64,000 bases of DNA from Gemmatimonadota bacterium (GCA_003171215.1 PMYN01000129.1:1-64000), one strand, 5' to 3'; counted from the first letter of the stretch, positions 36,471 to 45,949 are shown. Translations and numbers: made by a program. The notes: generated by a model not told the origin, from the sequence alone.

Positions 36471-38081
36471 ATGCAATTCCGAATTCTCGTGACGGACGGT
36501 GTCGACGTGGAGGGCACCGCGCTCCTTTCTGCGGTCCCGGAGTTCCAAGTTGATGAAGTGCCGACGCTCCCCGCCGAGGAGCTGCTTGCGCGCATCGGTG
36601 CCTACCATGCGATCGTGGGACGGAGTGCCACGAAGATCTCGGAGAAACTTCTGCACGCCGCGACGAATCTCAGGGTCGTTGGCCGCGCCGGCGTCGGCGT
36701 CGACAACGTCGCGCTGGAAACCGCGACGGCCCTTGGCGTGGCGGTCATCAACGCACCGGCGGGCAACACGATCGCCGTGGCCGAGCTGTTCTTCGCGTCG
36801 CTCATCGGGCTCGTGCGACAAGTGCCGAGAGCCGACCAGTCGCTGCGCGAAGGACGCTGGGAACGCGCGCAATTGATGGGGAGCGAAATTCACGGAAGAA
36901 CACTTGGCATCGTCGGCGTCGGACGAATCGGCGGCGAGGTCGCCACCCGCGCCCGCGCATTCGGCATGACGCTCACGGGCTACGATCCCTACGTGAGCGA
37001 TGAGCGATTTGACGGCCTGCGAGTCCATCGTTGTGCCACGCTCGTCGAACTGCTCGACGGTTGCGACGTGCTGACGGTGCATACGCCGCTCACTGAAGAA
37101 ACGATGGGGATGATCGGCCGGGCCGAGCTCGCGCGCCTCAAGCGCGGGGCCATCGTCGCCAATCTCGCCCGCGGCGGAATCGTGGACGAGGCCGCCCTCA
37201 TCGAAGCGCTCTCCTCGGGCTACCTGGGCGGCGCCACGATCGATGCATTCGCCAACGAGCCGCTCACGGGCGATCACGCGTTCCGCCGTGTGCCCAACGT
37301 GCTGCTGACGCCGCACATCGGCGCGAACACGGCGGAGGCGCAGCGAAATGTTGCCGTCGACGTCTGCGCCGCCGTTCGCGACGCGTTGCTCAACGACGAC
37401 GTCTCGCGGTCGCTCAACGTGGCGGAGTCGGGCGCGAACTGGCAAGCGCTGCAGTCGGCGATGCTGGTCGCGCGTCGGGCGGCGGCGATGGCCAGGGCAC
37501 TGCTGGTCGAGCGCGGTGCGTCCGTGATTTCGTCGATCACCGTTCGGCTGGGAAACGATCTTGCACACGGGCGCGGTCCATTGCTTGACGCAGCGGCGCT
37601 TGGCGCCCTTGAAGGGATTCTCGAGCGCGGACGCCTGAATCTCATCAACGCCCGCAGCGTGGCGACGTCGCGTGGCATCGAGCTGCGACTTGCTGAAGGT
37701 GGTGTGCCGCCGCACGACCGCGCCGTTGAGGTGCGCCTCGAGGCCGGCGGCCAGGAGATGCGGGTCGGCGGCGTGGCCACGCTCGATGCTCCGCCACGCC
37801 TGACACGCATCGGCGACTTCCACGTGGATGTCGCGCCACGCGGCACGCTCATCGTGTTGACCAACCGCGACGTGCCGGGAGTGATCGGGCGTGTCGGCAC
37901 GGCGCTCGGCGACGCCCGCGTGAACATCGCCGAGTACCATCAGTCGCGCCTCGCGCAGGGTGGCGACGCGCTGGCCGTGATCTCGGTTGACGGCGCGGTC
38001 AACCCCGACGTGCGTCGCGTGCTGCTCGCGCTGTCCGACATTCATTCGGCGACGGTCGTGCAGTTCGAGAGCGCTTCGTGA
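36471..38081 (+). CDS. serA: D-3-phosphoglycerate dehydrogenase, long form with ACT domain
   Basis: The 536-residue protein matches the long PGDH type. It has an N-terminal substrate domain (ILVTDGVDVEGTALL), a Rossmann NAD domain (GIVGVGRIGGEVA), the signature NLARGGIVDEAALIEAL, and the catalytic His in TPHIGANTAEAQ. A substrate-binding intervening domain and a C-terminal ACT domain (LTNRDVPGVIGRVGTALG) allow serine feedback. It oxidises 3-phosphoglycerate to 3-phosphohydroxypyruvate. It is the first gene of an operon with an FAD dehydrogenase, serB and a class V aminotransferase; the next gene starts four bases after its stop. Confidence 0.95.
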   Translation: MQFRILVTDGVDVEGTALLSAVPEFQVDEVPTLPAEELLARIGAYHAIVGRSATKISEKLLHAATNLRVVGRAGVGVDNVALETATALGVAVINAPAGNTIAVAELFFASLIGLVRQVPRADQSLREGRWERAQLMGSEIHGRTLGIVGVGRIGGEVATRARAFGMTLTGYDPYVSDERFDGLRVHRCATLVELLDGCDVLTVHTPLTEETMGMIGRAELARLKRGAIVANLARGGIVDEAALIEALSSGYLGGATIDAFANEPLTGDHAFRRVPNVLLTPHIGANTAEAQRNVAVDVCAAVRDALLNDDVSRSLNVAESGANWQALQSAMLVARRAAAMARALLVERGASVISSITVRLGNDLAHGRGPLLDAAALGALEGILERGRLNLINARSVATSRGIELRLAEGGVPPHDRAVEVRLEAGGQEMRVGGVATLDAPPRLTRIGDFHVDVAPRGTLIVLTNRDVPGVIGRVGTALGDARVNIAEYHQSRLAQGGDALAVISVDGAVNPDVRRVLLALSDIHSATVVQFESAS

Positions 38082-38085
38082 ATCG

Positions 38086-39453
38086 ATGAGCGTCGTTCTG
38101 GGGCGCGACGAGGCCGTGCGGGAGAGCTACGCCCGCGATGCGTCGGGGCTGCACCTCGTGCCCGACGCCGTCGCGCGGCCGGTGGACGTTCAGGAGGTGG
38201 TGGAAACCGTGCGGTCCGCCGCAGGCAGTCGCACACCCATCACCGCGGCCGGGGCCCAGACCAGCACGACGGCGGCGTCCATCTGCAGCCGCGGAATCCT
38301 GCTTTCCACGCGTGCGATGTCGCGCGTGCTCGACTTGGACGAACGGCATGGCACGGTGCGTGTCGAACCGGGAGTCCTGCTCGGCGATCTTCAGCAGTCG
38401 CTCGCCTCGCACGGACTGTTCTTCGCACCCGATCCGACCAGCCAGGAGGAATGCACCGTGGGCGGCGCGATCGCCTGCAACGCATCCGGCCCGCGGACTC
38501 TTCGCTACGGTTCGACGCGGGCACACGTCCGCGCGCTGACCGTCGTGCTGGCCGATGGCGAGATACTCGAGGTGCGCCGTTCGTCGCTGGAGAAGAACAC
38601 CGCGGGCTTCGCACCCGTTCAAGACTTGGTGGACTGGTTCATCGGGAGCGAGGGAACGCTCGGTGTGATCGTGGCGGCGGAGCTCGGGTTGCTGTCGCGC
38701 CCGGCCCGCGAGATCGGGCTGGCGATCCCGTTCGCCGACGAAGCGCACGCGCTCGCCTTCGTGGTGGCGGCTCGGGAATCGGCTCGCGTGCGGCCGCGCT
38801 GTCTCGAGTACTTCGATGCGGAATCGTTCGCGATCGCCCGATCGAGTGCTGAGGAGCCCGCGTGGGCCGCGGGAGCAGGTGCGATGGTCTACGCGGAGGA
38901 GACCTCGGACGGCGAGGAGGCGCCGCTGGACGAATGGCTCGCACTGAGCGAACGCTTCGGCGCGCGAGATTCGGACGTGCGCGTGTTCGAAGGCGACGCG
39001 GCAATCCGCGAGGCACGGCGACTGCGCCATGCGGTGCCGGCAACGATGCACGAACGTGTCGCACCGTATTTGGTCGCTGGTGGTCGTCGCGTCTCGACTG
39101 ACTGGGCCGTGCCTTGGAGACGTGCTGCGGAGGCTGTCGCGCTCGCCCGACGTCACGCTGACGAGGCGCGAATTCCGCAGGGGATCGTTTATGGGCACCT
39201 TGGCAACGGACATCCCCACCAGAACTTCATCGCGCGCTCGCCGGACGAGGTGCGCACCATCGAGGCCGTGGTCGAACGCACGCTCCGCGACGTCATCTCC
39301 ATGGGGGGAACGGTTGCCGCGGAGCACGGCATTGGAAAGCTCAAATCCCGCTGGCTGCCGCTGCAGCTTTCGCCACACCAGATCGGGTTGATGCGGGCGA
39401 TCAAGGCCGAACTCGACCCGTTCGGTCTGCTTGCACCAGGGAACATCCTGTGA
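38086..39453 (+). CDS. FAD-linked D-2-hydroxyacid dehydrogenase (GlcD/D-2-hydroxyglutarate dehydrogenase family)
   Basis: The 455-residue protein is read from ATG 38086. It has a PCMH-type FAD domain (TPITAAGAQTSTTAA, then DPTSQEECTVGGAIACNASG) and the FAD-linked oxidase C-terminal domain (YGHLGNGHPHQNF, then EHGIGKLKSRWLPLQ). The usual class includes D-lactate, glycolate and D-2-hydroxyglutarate dehydrogenases. Inside a serine operon, D-2-hydroxyglutarate is the attractive substrate: bacterial SerA can reduce 2-oxoglutarate to it, and its removal helps pull the first step forward. That role is inferred from context, not from residues. It overlaps serB (GTGA). Confidence 0.85.
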   Translation: MSVVLGRDEAVRESYARDASGLHLVPDAVARPVDVQEVVETVRSAAGSRTPITAAGAQTSTTAASICSRGILLSTRAMSRVLDLDERHGTVRVEPGVLLGDLQQSLASHGLFFAPDPTSQEECTVGGAIACNASGPRTLRYGSTRAHVRALTVVLADGEILEVRRSSLEKNTAGFAPVQDLVDWFIGSEGTLGVIVAAELGLLSRPAREIGLAIPFADEAHALAFVVAARESARVRPRCLEYFDAESFAIARSSAEEPAWAAGAGAMVYAEETSDGEEAPLDEWLALSERFGARDSDVRVFEGDAAIREARRLRHAVPATMHERVAPYLVAGGRRVSTDWAVPWRRAAEAVALARRHADEARIPQGIVYGHLGNGHPHQNFIARSPDEVRTIEAVVERTLRDVISMGGTVAAEHGIGKLKSRWLPLQLSPHQIGLMRAIKAELDPFGLLAPGNIL

Positions 39454-40139
39454 CTGGGCAGGCGGACCAGTCGATGTCGACGCCGCGCTTCTTGACGGTT
39501 GTGCTCGACGTGGATTCGACGCTGTCCGCTGTCGAGGGCATCGACTGGCTTGCCGAGCGGCGTGGCGGGGAGACGGCATCGTTCGTGCGCCGGCTCACGG
39601 CGGACGCCATGAGCGGACGACAGGCGCTACAGGACGTATACGAACTCCGGCTCGAGCGCATCGCGCCGGCGCTCGAGGATGTGCGCGCACTGTCCGACGC
39701 ATACCGGGCGAATGTCGCTTCGGGTGCCGACACGGCGATTGCGCGGCTCCGGCGCTCCGGCGTCCGCGTCATCGCGATCAGCGGTGGCTTGCGACAGGCG
39801 ATCATGCCGCTCTGCCGAGCACTGTCGTTCGTGGACGAGGATGTATTCGCCGTCAATTTGCAATGGGATGCGAAAGGCAGGTATGCCGGCTTCGATCGCG
39901 CGTCGCCACTCGTCTCGCAGGACGGAAAGGCCGCGGTCTTGCGATGTCTTGTGCTTCCGCGACCCATCCTCGCGGTCGGCGACGGCAGCACCGATCTCGC
40001 CATGAAGGCCGGCGCTGCGGCCGACACCTTCGCTGCGTACACTGAGTTCGTGAACAGGCCGTTAGTGGCCGCGGCTGCCGACCACGTCCTGACTTCGTTT
40101 GACGAGTTGCTCACATTCGTCCTTCCCCCATTGGAATGA
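39450..40139 (+). CDS. serB: phosphoserine phosphatase (HAD family)
   Basis: The 229-residue protein has the HAD motifs: nucleophile Asp20 and acid Asp22 in DVDST, motif II in IAISGG, lysine in SQDGKAAVLR and motif IV in AVGDGSTDLAM. The cap between residues 30 and 90 is of the SerB type. It releases serine from O-phosphoserine. The start is GTG 39450, overlapping the previous stop; ATG 39474 is an alternative nearer the catalytic core. It overlaps the following aminotransferase (ATGA), which makes a complete serine pathway with serA. Confidence 0.9.
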   Translation: MTGQADQSMSTPRFLTVVLDVDSTLSAVEGIDWLAERRGGETASFVRRLTADAMSGRQALQDVYELRLERIAPALEDVRALSDAYRANVASGADTAIARLRRSGVRVIAISGGLRQAIMPLCRALSFVDEDVFAVNLQWDAKGRYAGFDRASPLVSQDGKAAVLRCLVLPRPILAVGDGSTDLAMKAGAAADTFAAYTEFVNRPLVAAAADHVLTSFDELLTFVLPPLE

Positions 40140-41242
40140 CCGAAGCTCTTCAGTTCGACACGTTCTTCCTGCCCGGTCCAACCGAGGTGCCCAGCGACGT
40201 CCTCGCCGCTATGTCGCGTCCGATGATGCCGCATCGCGGTGCGGAGTTCGAGTCGCTATTCGCCCGGATCCAAAGCGGACTCCAATTCGTCTTCCGCACC
40301 CGTCGTCCGGTGTATGTCAGCTCGAGCTCCGCGACAGGGCTGATGGAAGCCGCGGTGCGCTGCGCACCACCAGGGCCCGTACTCGCCCTGGTGAACGGCG
40401 CCTTTTCGGCGCGCTTTGCGGCGATCGCGCGCGCGTGCGACCGCGACACGCAGGTGCTCGAGGTGCCGCCCGGCAGCGTCCATGAGCACTCGGCGATCGA
40501 CGAAGCTCTTGCGGCACGCACGTTCGCTGCGATGACGGTGGTGCATTCCGAGACGTCGACGGGAGCGCTCGCTGACATCGCGACGCTCGCCCGAATCGCG
40601 CATGCGCACGAAACCATCATCCTCGTCGATAGCGTCTCGGGCGTGGGTGGCGCACTCGTCGAGACCGACGAGTGGGATCTCGATTTCGTGCTCACCGGAT
40701 CGCAGAAGGCGCTCGCACTCCCGCCCGGCCTGTCGTTCGCCGTCGCGAGCGAGAGCTACGTGCGGCATGCCCGCGTCTCGTCCGCGCGCGGGGTCTACTT
40801 CGACGTCGTCGAGATGGAAGAGTTCGCGAAGAAGAACCAGACCCCAAGCACACCGGCGATCTCCCTTCTCTATGCCGCGGACGTGCAACTCGAGCGCGTG
40901 CGTGCCGAAGGAATGGAGGTGCGATGGGCCAGGCACCAGGGGATGCGGGATTCTGTGATCCGCTGGACGATCGAGTGTCAGAACGCCGGCTTAGCCGTCG
41001 CGATCTTGGCCCCGGAGGACGCGCGCTCTCCGACGGTGAGCGCCATCACGCTTCCAGTTAGGATCTCGGGCGATATGATCGCGAACAAGGTTGCGGAGCG
41101 GGGCTTCGTCGTCGGAAATGGTTACGGAGCATTGAAGGATCGCACCTTCCGAATTGGGCACATGGGGGAGCACCGACCGGAGGGACTGGCGCGGTGCCTT
41201 GACGCGTGTGGGTGGGCGCTCGCAGAATGTAGCCGGGTTTAG
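40136..41242 (+). CDS. class V aminotransferase, probable phosphoserine aminotransferase
   Basis: The 368-residue PLP enzyme of aspartate-aminotransferase fold type I, class V, has the N-terminal LPGPTEVP, a VDSVSGVGG segment with the cofactor Asp near residue 165, and the Schiff-base Lys191 in TGSQKALALPPG. Sequence alone would also fit alanine-glyoxylate or serine-glyoxylate aminotransferases. In this operon it is the missing step between SerA and SerB, converting 3-phosphohydroxypyruvate and glutamate to phosphoserine, so I favour a SerC role while leaving the symbol blank. The downstream gene is convergent. Confidence 0.85.
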   Translation: MTEALQFDTFFLPGPTEVPSDVLAAMSRPMMPHRGAEFESLFARIQSGLQFVFRTRRPVYVSSSSATGLMEAAVRCAPPGPVLALVNGAFSARFAAIARACDRDTQVLEVPPGSVHEHSAIDEALAARTFAAMTVVHSETSTGALADIATLARIAHAHETIILVDSVSGVGGALVETDEWDLDFVLTGSQKALALPPGLSFAVASESYVRHARVSSARGVYFDVVEMEEFAKKNQTPSTPAISLLYAADVQLERVRAEGMEVRWARHQGMRDSVIRWTIECQNAGLAVAILAPEDARSPTVSAITLPVRISGDMIANKVAERGFVVGNGYGALKDRTFRIGHMGEHRPEGLARCLDACGWALAECSRV

Positions 41243-41399
41243 TCCCGGCGCTGAGCAGTTCTTTTGGGTGCCTTCGGCGATTTCAGGACTTTAGCTCGTT
41301 CAGCTCAGCGACTCCCGTGCGGCCTAGCTCCAGGCACGCAGCCGCCCGCGTGTTAGCGCTACGGCTCATCGCGGGTGGAACCCCCTCGCCCGCCGCGGC

Positions 41400-43103
41400 T
41401 CACTCCGTCCTGCTGACGTTCCCCGACAGCCCGTCAATCGCGGAGAGCGCATCCGCAACCAATGACTCCGGATACCGCATCAGCCTCAACAGTGCGATGG
41501 CGTTGCGTGTGGACGACGGACCCGACTGAATGAGATAGTCGAACGTGAGGCCATCGTCGACGATCTGTTCACGGAAGTGGTGCATGGCGTAGGTGCCGCG
41601 AAGGAGCTCGAGCAGCTCGAGATCGTGCGTTGCGGCGACCACGAGATCGTCTCCCTTGTTCAGATGCGCCAACACCGCGTAGGCCGCCGCGACTCGCTCC
41701 GTCGTGTTCGTGCCGCGAAAGACCTCATCAAGCAGAAAGAGGTGCTGTCGAGCGTCGTCCTTTGCGCGCACGAGCGCCAGAACCGACTCGACCTCCGCCA
41801 GGTAATAGCTCTTTCCGTCCACCAGGCTGTCCGCGCGTCCGATTGAAGTGCGTACGCTCAGCAACGGAGCACGCCACGCGCCGGCGCACGTCGTGCACAA
41901 CGTTTGAGCAAGCACGGCGTTGACGCCGAGCGTGCGAACGAAGGTGGTCTTCCCCGACATGTTCGAGCCCGTGATGAGCACGCTTCGGCCGTCGACATCG
42001 AGCGAGTTCGGCACGGCGTTCGCGAGGAGCGGGTGTGTCACGTCTTCCACGTGCAATGACTTGCGCGCGGAGCTGAACTCCGGCCTCGACCATCGGGATA
42101 GGCTCTTTCGCCACGTTGCGATGGACTGCGCGGCGTCGATGTAACCGAGCGCGTCGAACATTCCCCGGGTAACGTCGCGTGAGTCGCGCAGTATCGAGGT
42201 GGCAAACACGAACGCGTTGACGTCGAGCAGGAACAGAAGATTGAAGTACTCGTAGACTGTTCCGGCGAGGTCGCTGGCCTGTCCCGACTCGAACGCGAGC
42301 CAGCGGGTGGCGAGGCGCAGCGCGCCAAGTCGCTTCCGTCCCTCGCGCAGAATCCGGGTCTCGTTATCTCCGTGAACGATCTTCAGCTCACCAAGAGCGC
42401 CTGCGACGCGAAGAAATGCCGGCACTTCGTGAATCGCCGGAATGAAGCGTCTAACGGTCGGCTTATACAAGACTTGAACGCCGACATTCAACACGCAGAT
42501 GCCGAGCCACACCACGAACAGCGGTGGCCAGATTGCGACGAACAGCAGGCAAGCGACTGCTGAGGCCGTGAGCAGGGGAAACAGCCACCAGGCGCCTGGG
42601 CGCGACGGGATGTCGCCGAAGAACAGTTCGTGGAGATAGGCCGCTCGCGAGTCGCGCAGTTGGGCGAGTGCGGCGCGGGCACGCTGCCGGGTCATCTCGT
42701 CGTCTGCGAAGGTGTTTGCGACGCGGTCAAATCGCGCGAGCGTTTCTGTGTCGAAGGACGGGCTGCGCAGGAGATGGTAGAGATACTGCCGACCAGGCTC
42801 GCTTGCAGTGTGGTCGAGCGAAAAGTAGACATCGTCGAGATCGAGATCCTTCCACGTGTGATCATCTATCGAATCGGCGCGCGAGCTCGGCGGCAGTTGC
42901 GCGTGATATGCGCCAATGAGCGAGACGTCTGTATGTCGTGCGGCTCGCTCATCGCGCAGCGTGCGAGCGATCCGAACGGAACTCCGCGCTTGCGACAGAT
43001 ATCGCGGCAAGAACAGGACGACCGCGGTGAGAACGACGAAAGCAAGTAACAAGAGAGCAAGCTGCGGCATTTTGGCTCGAAGAGACCTGCGTGGGTTCGG
43101 CAT
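41400..43103 (-). CDS. MutS-like ATPase with N-terminal membrane segments
   Basis: The 567-residue protein opens with a hydrophobic segment (LALLLLAFVVLTAVVLFLP) and has a second membrane pair around residues 170-210. A MutS core-like helical region follows, then the MutS ATPase domain: Walker A GSNMSGKTT, the LVDGKSYYLAEVES segment, Walker B HLFLLDEVFRGTN and the ATHDLELLELL switch. It lacks the mismatch-recognition and connector domains of MutS. Such membrane-bound MutS paralogues are widespread in Bacteroidota and relatives and have no assigned function. Convergent with the serine operon and transcribed alone. Confidence 0.85.
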   Translation of the reverse strand: MPNPRRSLRAKMPQLALLLLAFVVLTAVVLFLPRYLSQARSSVRIARTLRDERAARHTDVSLIGAYHAQLPPSSRADSIDDHTWKDLDLDDVYFSLDHTASEPGRQYLYHLLRSPSFDTETLARFDRVANTFADDEMTRQRARAALAQLRDSRAAYLHELFFGDIPSRPGAWWLFPLLTASAVACLLFVAIWPPLFVVWLGICVLNVGVQVLYKPTVRRFIPAIHEVPAFLRVAGALGELKIVHGDNETRILREGRKRLGALRLATRWLAFESGQASDLAGTVYEYFNLLFLLDVNAFVFATSILRDSRDVTRGMFDALGYIDAAQSIATWRKSLSRWSRPEFSSARKSLHVEDVTHPLLANAVPNSLDVDGRSVLITGSNMSGKTTFVRTLGVNAVLAQTLCTTCAGAWRAPLLSVRTSIGRADSLVDGKSYYLAEVESVLALVRAKDDARQHLFLLDEVFRGTNTTERVAAAYAVLAHLNKGDDLVVAATHDLELLELLRGTYAMHHFREQIVDDGLTFDYLIQSGPSSTRNAIALLRLMRYPESLVADALSAIDGLSGNVSRTE

Positions 43104-43169
43104 GCACTGCCTTCGGAGCGTATTACATATATCGGCAGTCGATCGGCTTTGGTTTCGCCTGGAATATCA

Positions 43170-43349
43170 TCAATTGATCGCGAGTAGTTCTCCTGCACGT
43201 TTCACGAGTGCGGTGAATGCCGCCTCGTCGACCGTCCTTGCTTCCGAGTCGCTGCGGGGTCGGTTGGTGCTGCCGTAGGCGCGACAGGTCTGGCCATCGA
43301 GTGTCGCACGGACCGGCAAGCACCGCACGCTGTGATCGCCCGCACTCAA
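43170..43349 (-). CDS. possible small protein or gene remnant, 59 residues
   Basis: A minus-strand frame from TTG 43349 to TGA at 43170-43172 reads as a balanced sequence ending TVDEAAFTALVKRAGELLAIN split by function into a helix of about 20 residues. Third-position GC is moderate, and a stop lies just upstream of the TTG, so either it is a short gene with a rare start or the end of a lost one. I do not recognise a family. Confidence 0.22.
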   Translation of the reverse strand: MSAGDHSVRCLPVRATLDGQTCRAYGSTNRPRSDSEARTVDEAAFTALVKRAGELLAIN

Positions 43350-43400
43350 TCCGTACTATCCCGGATTCCATTGCGTCCGTGCATTGGATAATCTGGCCCG

Positions 43401-45203
43401 ATGCTCACTCGAACCGTTCGACGCTTCGCGCGCACCACCACCGTCTGTTATCTCGCCGTCACAGCGACCGCCGCCGCGCAGGGTGCGGCCAACCCCCTCG
43501 ACACTGTCACCGTCGTCGCCTCGCGAACGCGACTGGGCGATGCCGCGCGTGCGGTGGATGTCATCACTCGCGAAGACATTGCCCGCTCCACCGCCCGCAA
43601 CGTTGCCGAATTGCTGAGCGAGCGGATGGGAGTCGATGTCTCTGGCCGTTCCGCCGCACAAGCGGATATCTCGCTGCGCGGCAGCACCGCCGAGCAAACA
43701 CTCGTCCTGGTGGACGGCATCCGAGTCAGCGACGCGCAGTCGTCGCACTATGCGCTTGATCTCGCCGTGCCGCTGCAGGCGATCGAGCGCGTGGAGATTC
43801 TGCGCGGTGGCGGATCAGCCCTCTACGGGACCGACGCCGTGGGCGGCGTCATCAATATCATCACGCGTCGCGGCGCGGCCGAAACGGACGTTCGGACCCG
43901 CGCCGGCGCGTTCGGCACGGCCGGCGGCGCGGCATCCGGATCGACCCAGCACGGCACGTTCGCGGTCACCGGCGCAACGGAGTACGAGAAGAGCGATGGG
44001 TACCGCGCGGGCACGGACTATCGCATCGGCCAGGCGCGCGCCACCCTGAGCGGTCCCGTGGGCATCGGCCAGATCGAGAGCCACCTCGGCGTCGGCGTGC
44101 GGGACTTCGGCGCGAACGAATTCTACGGACCCTACAATTCCACGGAGCGCACCGGAACGATCACGGGCGACGTGCGGTGGACCGCGCCGCTCGGCGACTG
44201 GGTCCTCTCGACGACCGCCAGCACCCGTCGACATACGGACCGGTTCACGCTCATCCGCGACAATCCTGCGATTTACGAGAATCTGCACACGAGTTGGCAA
44301 AGCACGGGAGAGTTGGTGGCCCGAACGACTGCGGGGGGCGTCTCCCTCGCGGTCGGAACCGACGCAGTCAACGCGCAGCTCACGAGCAATCGCCTCGGGA
44401 GCCACGCCGAGTGGCGCGACGCCGCATTCATGGAAGCCTCCGTGGGAACTTCCACGTCGCCGACGGCGAACCTCGGCGTCCGCGGCGACCAGTCTAGCAT
44501 CTATGGCGGTTTCCTGTCGCCCTCACTCGCGGTCGCGATTCCGGTCGTCGACGGACTCCGCCTGCGCGCGAGCACGAGCCGCGGCTTTCGCGCCCCCACG
44601 TGGACCGAGCGCTACTACTCGGATCCAACGAGCCAGGGCAACCCCAACCTTCTTCCGGAACAGTTCTGGAGCGGTGACGTCGGGGCGCGCATCGGTCGCG
44701 CGGGGGCGGTCACGGTCGATGTCGGAGTGTTCGCCCGTAACGCACAGAACCTGATCGACTGGGTGAAGCCCGCCGCCGCGGGCGCCGGCACACCGTGGGT
44801 GGCGACCAACATCGGCGACGCCCACTATCGCGGGATCGAGACATCGCTGGCCTTCCCGTCGTGGCGGGGCATCGAGTCGTCACTGACGGCGACCGGCTTG
44901 ACGTTCGACGACGTCCAAGGCGCAGGGCTCAACGGAAAGTATGCATTGCGTCCGGTCACGCGGCAGCTCACGGCGCGTGCATCGTACGCACCCTGGGCAT
45001 CGGTACGCGCGACGGTGGAGGTGATGGACGCGCGGCGCGCGACGGAGGACGGCTACGTCACGGGCAACGTGCGCATGGAGTGGAGCCACCGGCGGATGGG
45101 AGTGACGCTCGACGTGAACAACCTGACCAACGCGACATGGCTGGATGCATCGGGGGTCGGCGCAACTGGACGTGCAGTATACGTGGGCGTCGAGTGGCAC
45201 TGA
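43401..45203 (+). CDS. BtuB-like TonB-dependent receptor
   Basis: The 600-residue outer-membrane protein has a signal peptide (TVCYLAVTATAAAQG), a TonB-box-like stretch (LDTVTVVASRT), a plug domain (EQTLVLVDGIRVSD, then IERVEILRGGGSALYGTDAVGG) and a 22-strand-type barrel. Its size and layout are those of BtuB-like cobalamin or small siderophore receptors rather than SusC. I looked for a cobalamin riboswitch in the upstream ~300 bases and saw none, and no periplasmic binding protein is nearby, so the ligand is open. Confidence 0.88.
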   Translation: MLTRTVRRFARTTTVCYLAVTATAAAQGAANPLDTVTVVASRTRLGDAARAVDVITREDIARSTARNVAELLSERMGVDVSGRSAAQADISLRGSTAEQTLVLVDGIRVSDAQSSHYALDLAVPLQAIERVEILRGGGSALYGTDAVGGVINIITRRGAAETDVRTRAGAFGTAGGAASGSTQHGTFAVTGATEYEKSDGYRAGTDYRIGQARATLSGPVGIGQIESHLGVGVRDFGANEFYGPYNSTERTGTITGDVRWTAPLGDWVLSTTASTRRHTDRFTLIRDNPAIYENLHTSWQSTGELVARTTAGGVSLAVGTDAVNAQLTSNRLGSHAEWRDAAFMEASVGTSTSPTANLGVRGDQSSIYGGFLSPSLAVAIPVVDGLRLRASTSRGFRAPTWTERYYSDPTSQGNPNLLPEQFWSGDVGARIGRAGAVTVDVGVFARNAQNLIDWVKPAAAGAGTPWVATNIGDAHYRGIETSLAFPSWRGIESSLTATGLTFDDVQGAGLNGKYALRPVTRQLTARASYAPWASVRATVEVMDARRATEDGYVTGNVRMEWSHRRMGVTLDVNNLTNATWLDASGVGATGRAVYVGVEWH

Positions 45204-45248
45204 CGCCCCGCTGACCTCGGAGGGGAAGGCTATCGCCAGCCGGTTCCA
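45204..45248 (-). pseudogene. fossil of a carboxymuconolactone decarboxylase C-terminus
   Basis: On the minus strand this 45-base piece reads WNRLAIAFPSEVSGA, which matches the C-terminal signature of CMD/AhpD-like proteins and of the larger remnant at 63436 (WNRLAIAFQSEVGG). At DNA level 45213-45250 and 63478-63515 agree in 35 of 38 bases. No flanking CMD sequence remains here. Confidence 0.55.
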
Positions 45249-45325
45249 TCGTCTGCACGGTGACAACGGAGATCCGGAGAGCAGTCGCCGGACATACGAC
45301 TCATTCCATTGAATCCAGGACAGCC

Positions 45326-45940
45326 ATGCGCGTCGCAATCGTCGGCGGACCAGGGATCGGCAAGAGCACGCTCGTGCGTCAGTTGGGCGACCTCTACCAC
45401 AACGGGTCCTATGGAGAGGGCGAGAAAGGCGTCTGGCATCCCGATGTGCTCGAAGACATCGCGATGGGACGCAACCCTGTCGGCGTCACGGCGTACTTTG
45501 CCTCACTCTACGACGCGAATTATCGTGACGCCGCGGATCGCGATCGGCCCGACAGAGTCACCTTCTTCGAGGGCGCACGCATCACGCTCGAGGCGCACAT
45601 CGCGGAGTACCCGGAGGAGTACCACGCCGGCCTCCGGAAGGTGTTGGCGATGGGGGACCGCTGGAATCCGGATCGCGTGATCGTCCTCACGTCGAGCACC
45701 GCGACCATCGAAAAACACATCAGGCACCGGAACCGGCCGTACGAGCTGGCCGAAAACATGGTTCGCCGCTTTCGCCTGATCGACGCCGCCTTCCGCCGCC
45801 TCGCACCGCAGTACCCGAACGCGATCGTGATCGACCGCGATGGCATGGAGTTCCACGAGCGCGCCGGCCTCCTCGGCATCATCAGTGCCGCGCGACTGCC
45901 GATGTTCCACGAGATCCCGTACGAGCGGCCGGATCGCTGA
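45326..45940 (+). CDS. P-loop kinase-like protein, copy 1
   Basis: The 204-residue protein is read from ATG 45326, after CCAGGA. It has Walker A GGPGIGKST (residues 7-15), a FFEGARITLEAH segment that resembles the acidic substrate-binding motif of deoxynucleoside kinases, and a lid-like EKHIRHRNRPYELAEN helix with paired arginines. This suggests a small NTP-dependent kinase of the deoxynucleoside-kinase or related AAA family; I cannot name the substrate. A near-identical copy lies at 55301 (8 of 615 bases differ; 2 residues, Arg/Trp in the DRDRPD segment and Pro/Leu near the end). The genes upstream and downstream differ between the copies. Confidence 0.8.
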   Translation: MRVAIVGGPGIGKSTLVRQLGDLYHNGSYGEGEKGVWHPDVLEDIAMGRNPVGVTAYFASLYDANYRDAADRDRPDRVTFFEGARITLEAHIAEYPEEYHAGLRKVLAMGDRWNPDRVIVLTSSTATIEKHIRHRNRPYELAENMVRRFRLIDAAFRRLAPQYPNAIVIDRDGMEFHERAGLLGIISAARLPMFHEIPYERPDR

Positions 45941-45949
45941 TCGCACTCT

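Noticed and set aside
36465-39579. Two ~526-codon minus-strand frames opposite serA and the FAD dehydrogenase
   Set aside because: The plus-strand genes have complete families and active-site motifs; the antisense frames are composition artefacts.
43104-43400. Cobalamin riboswitch before the BtuB-like receptor
   Set aside because: I could not find the conserved B12-box or a matching fold; the gap instead holds a possible small minus-strand frame.
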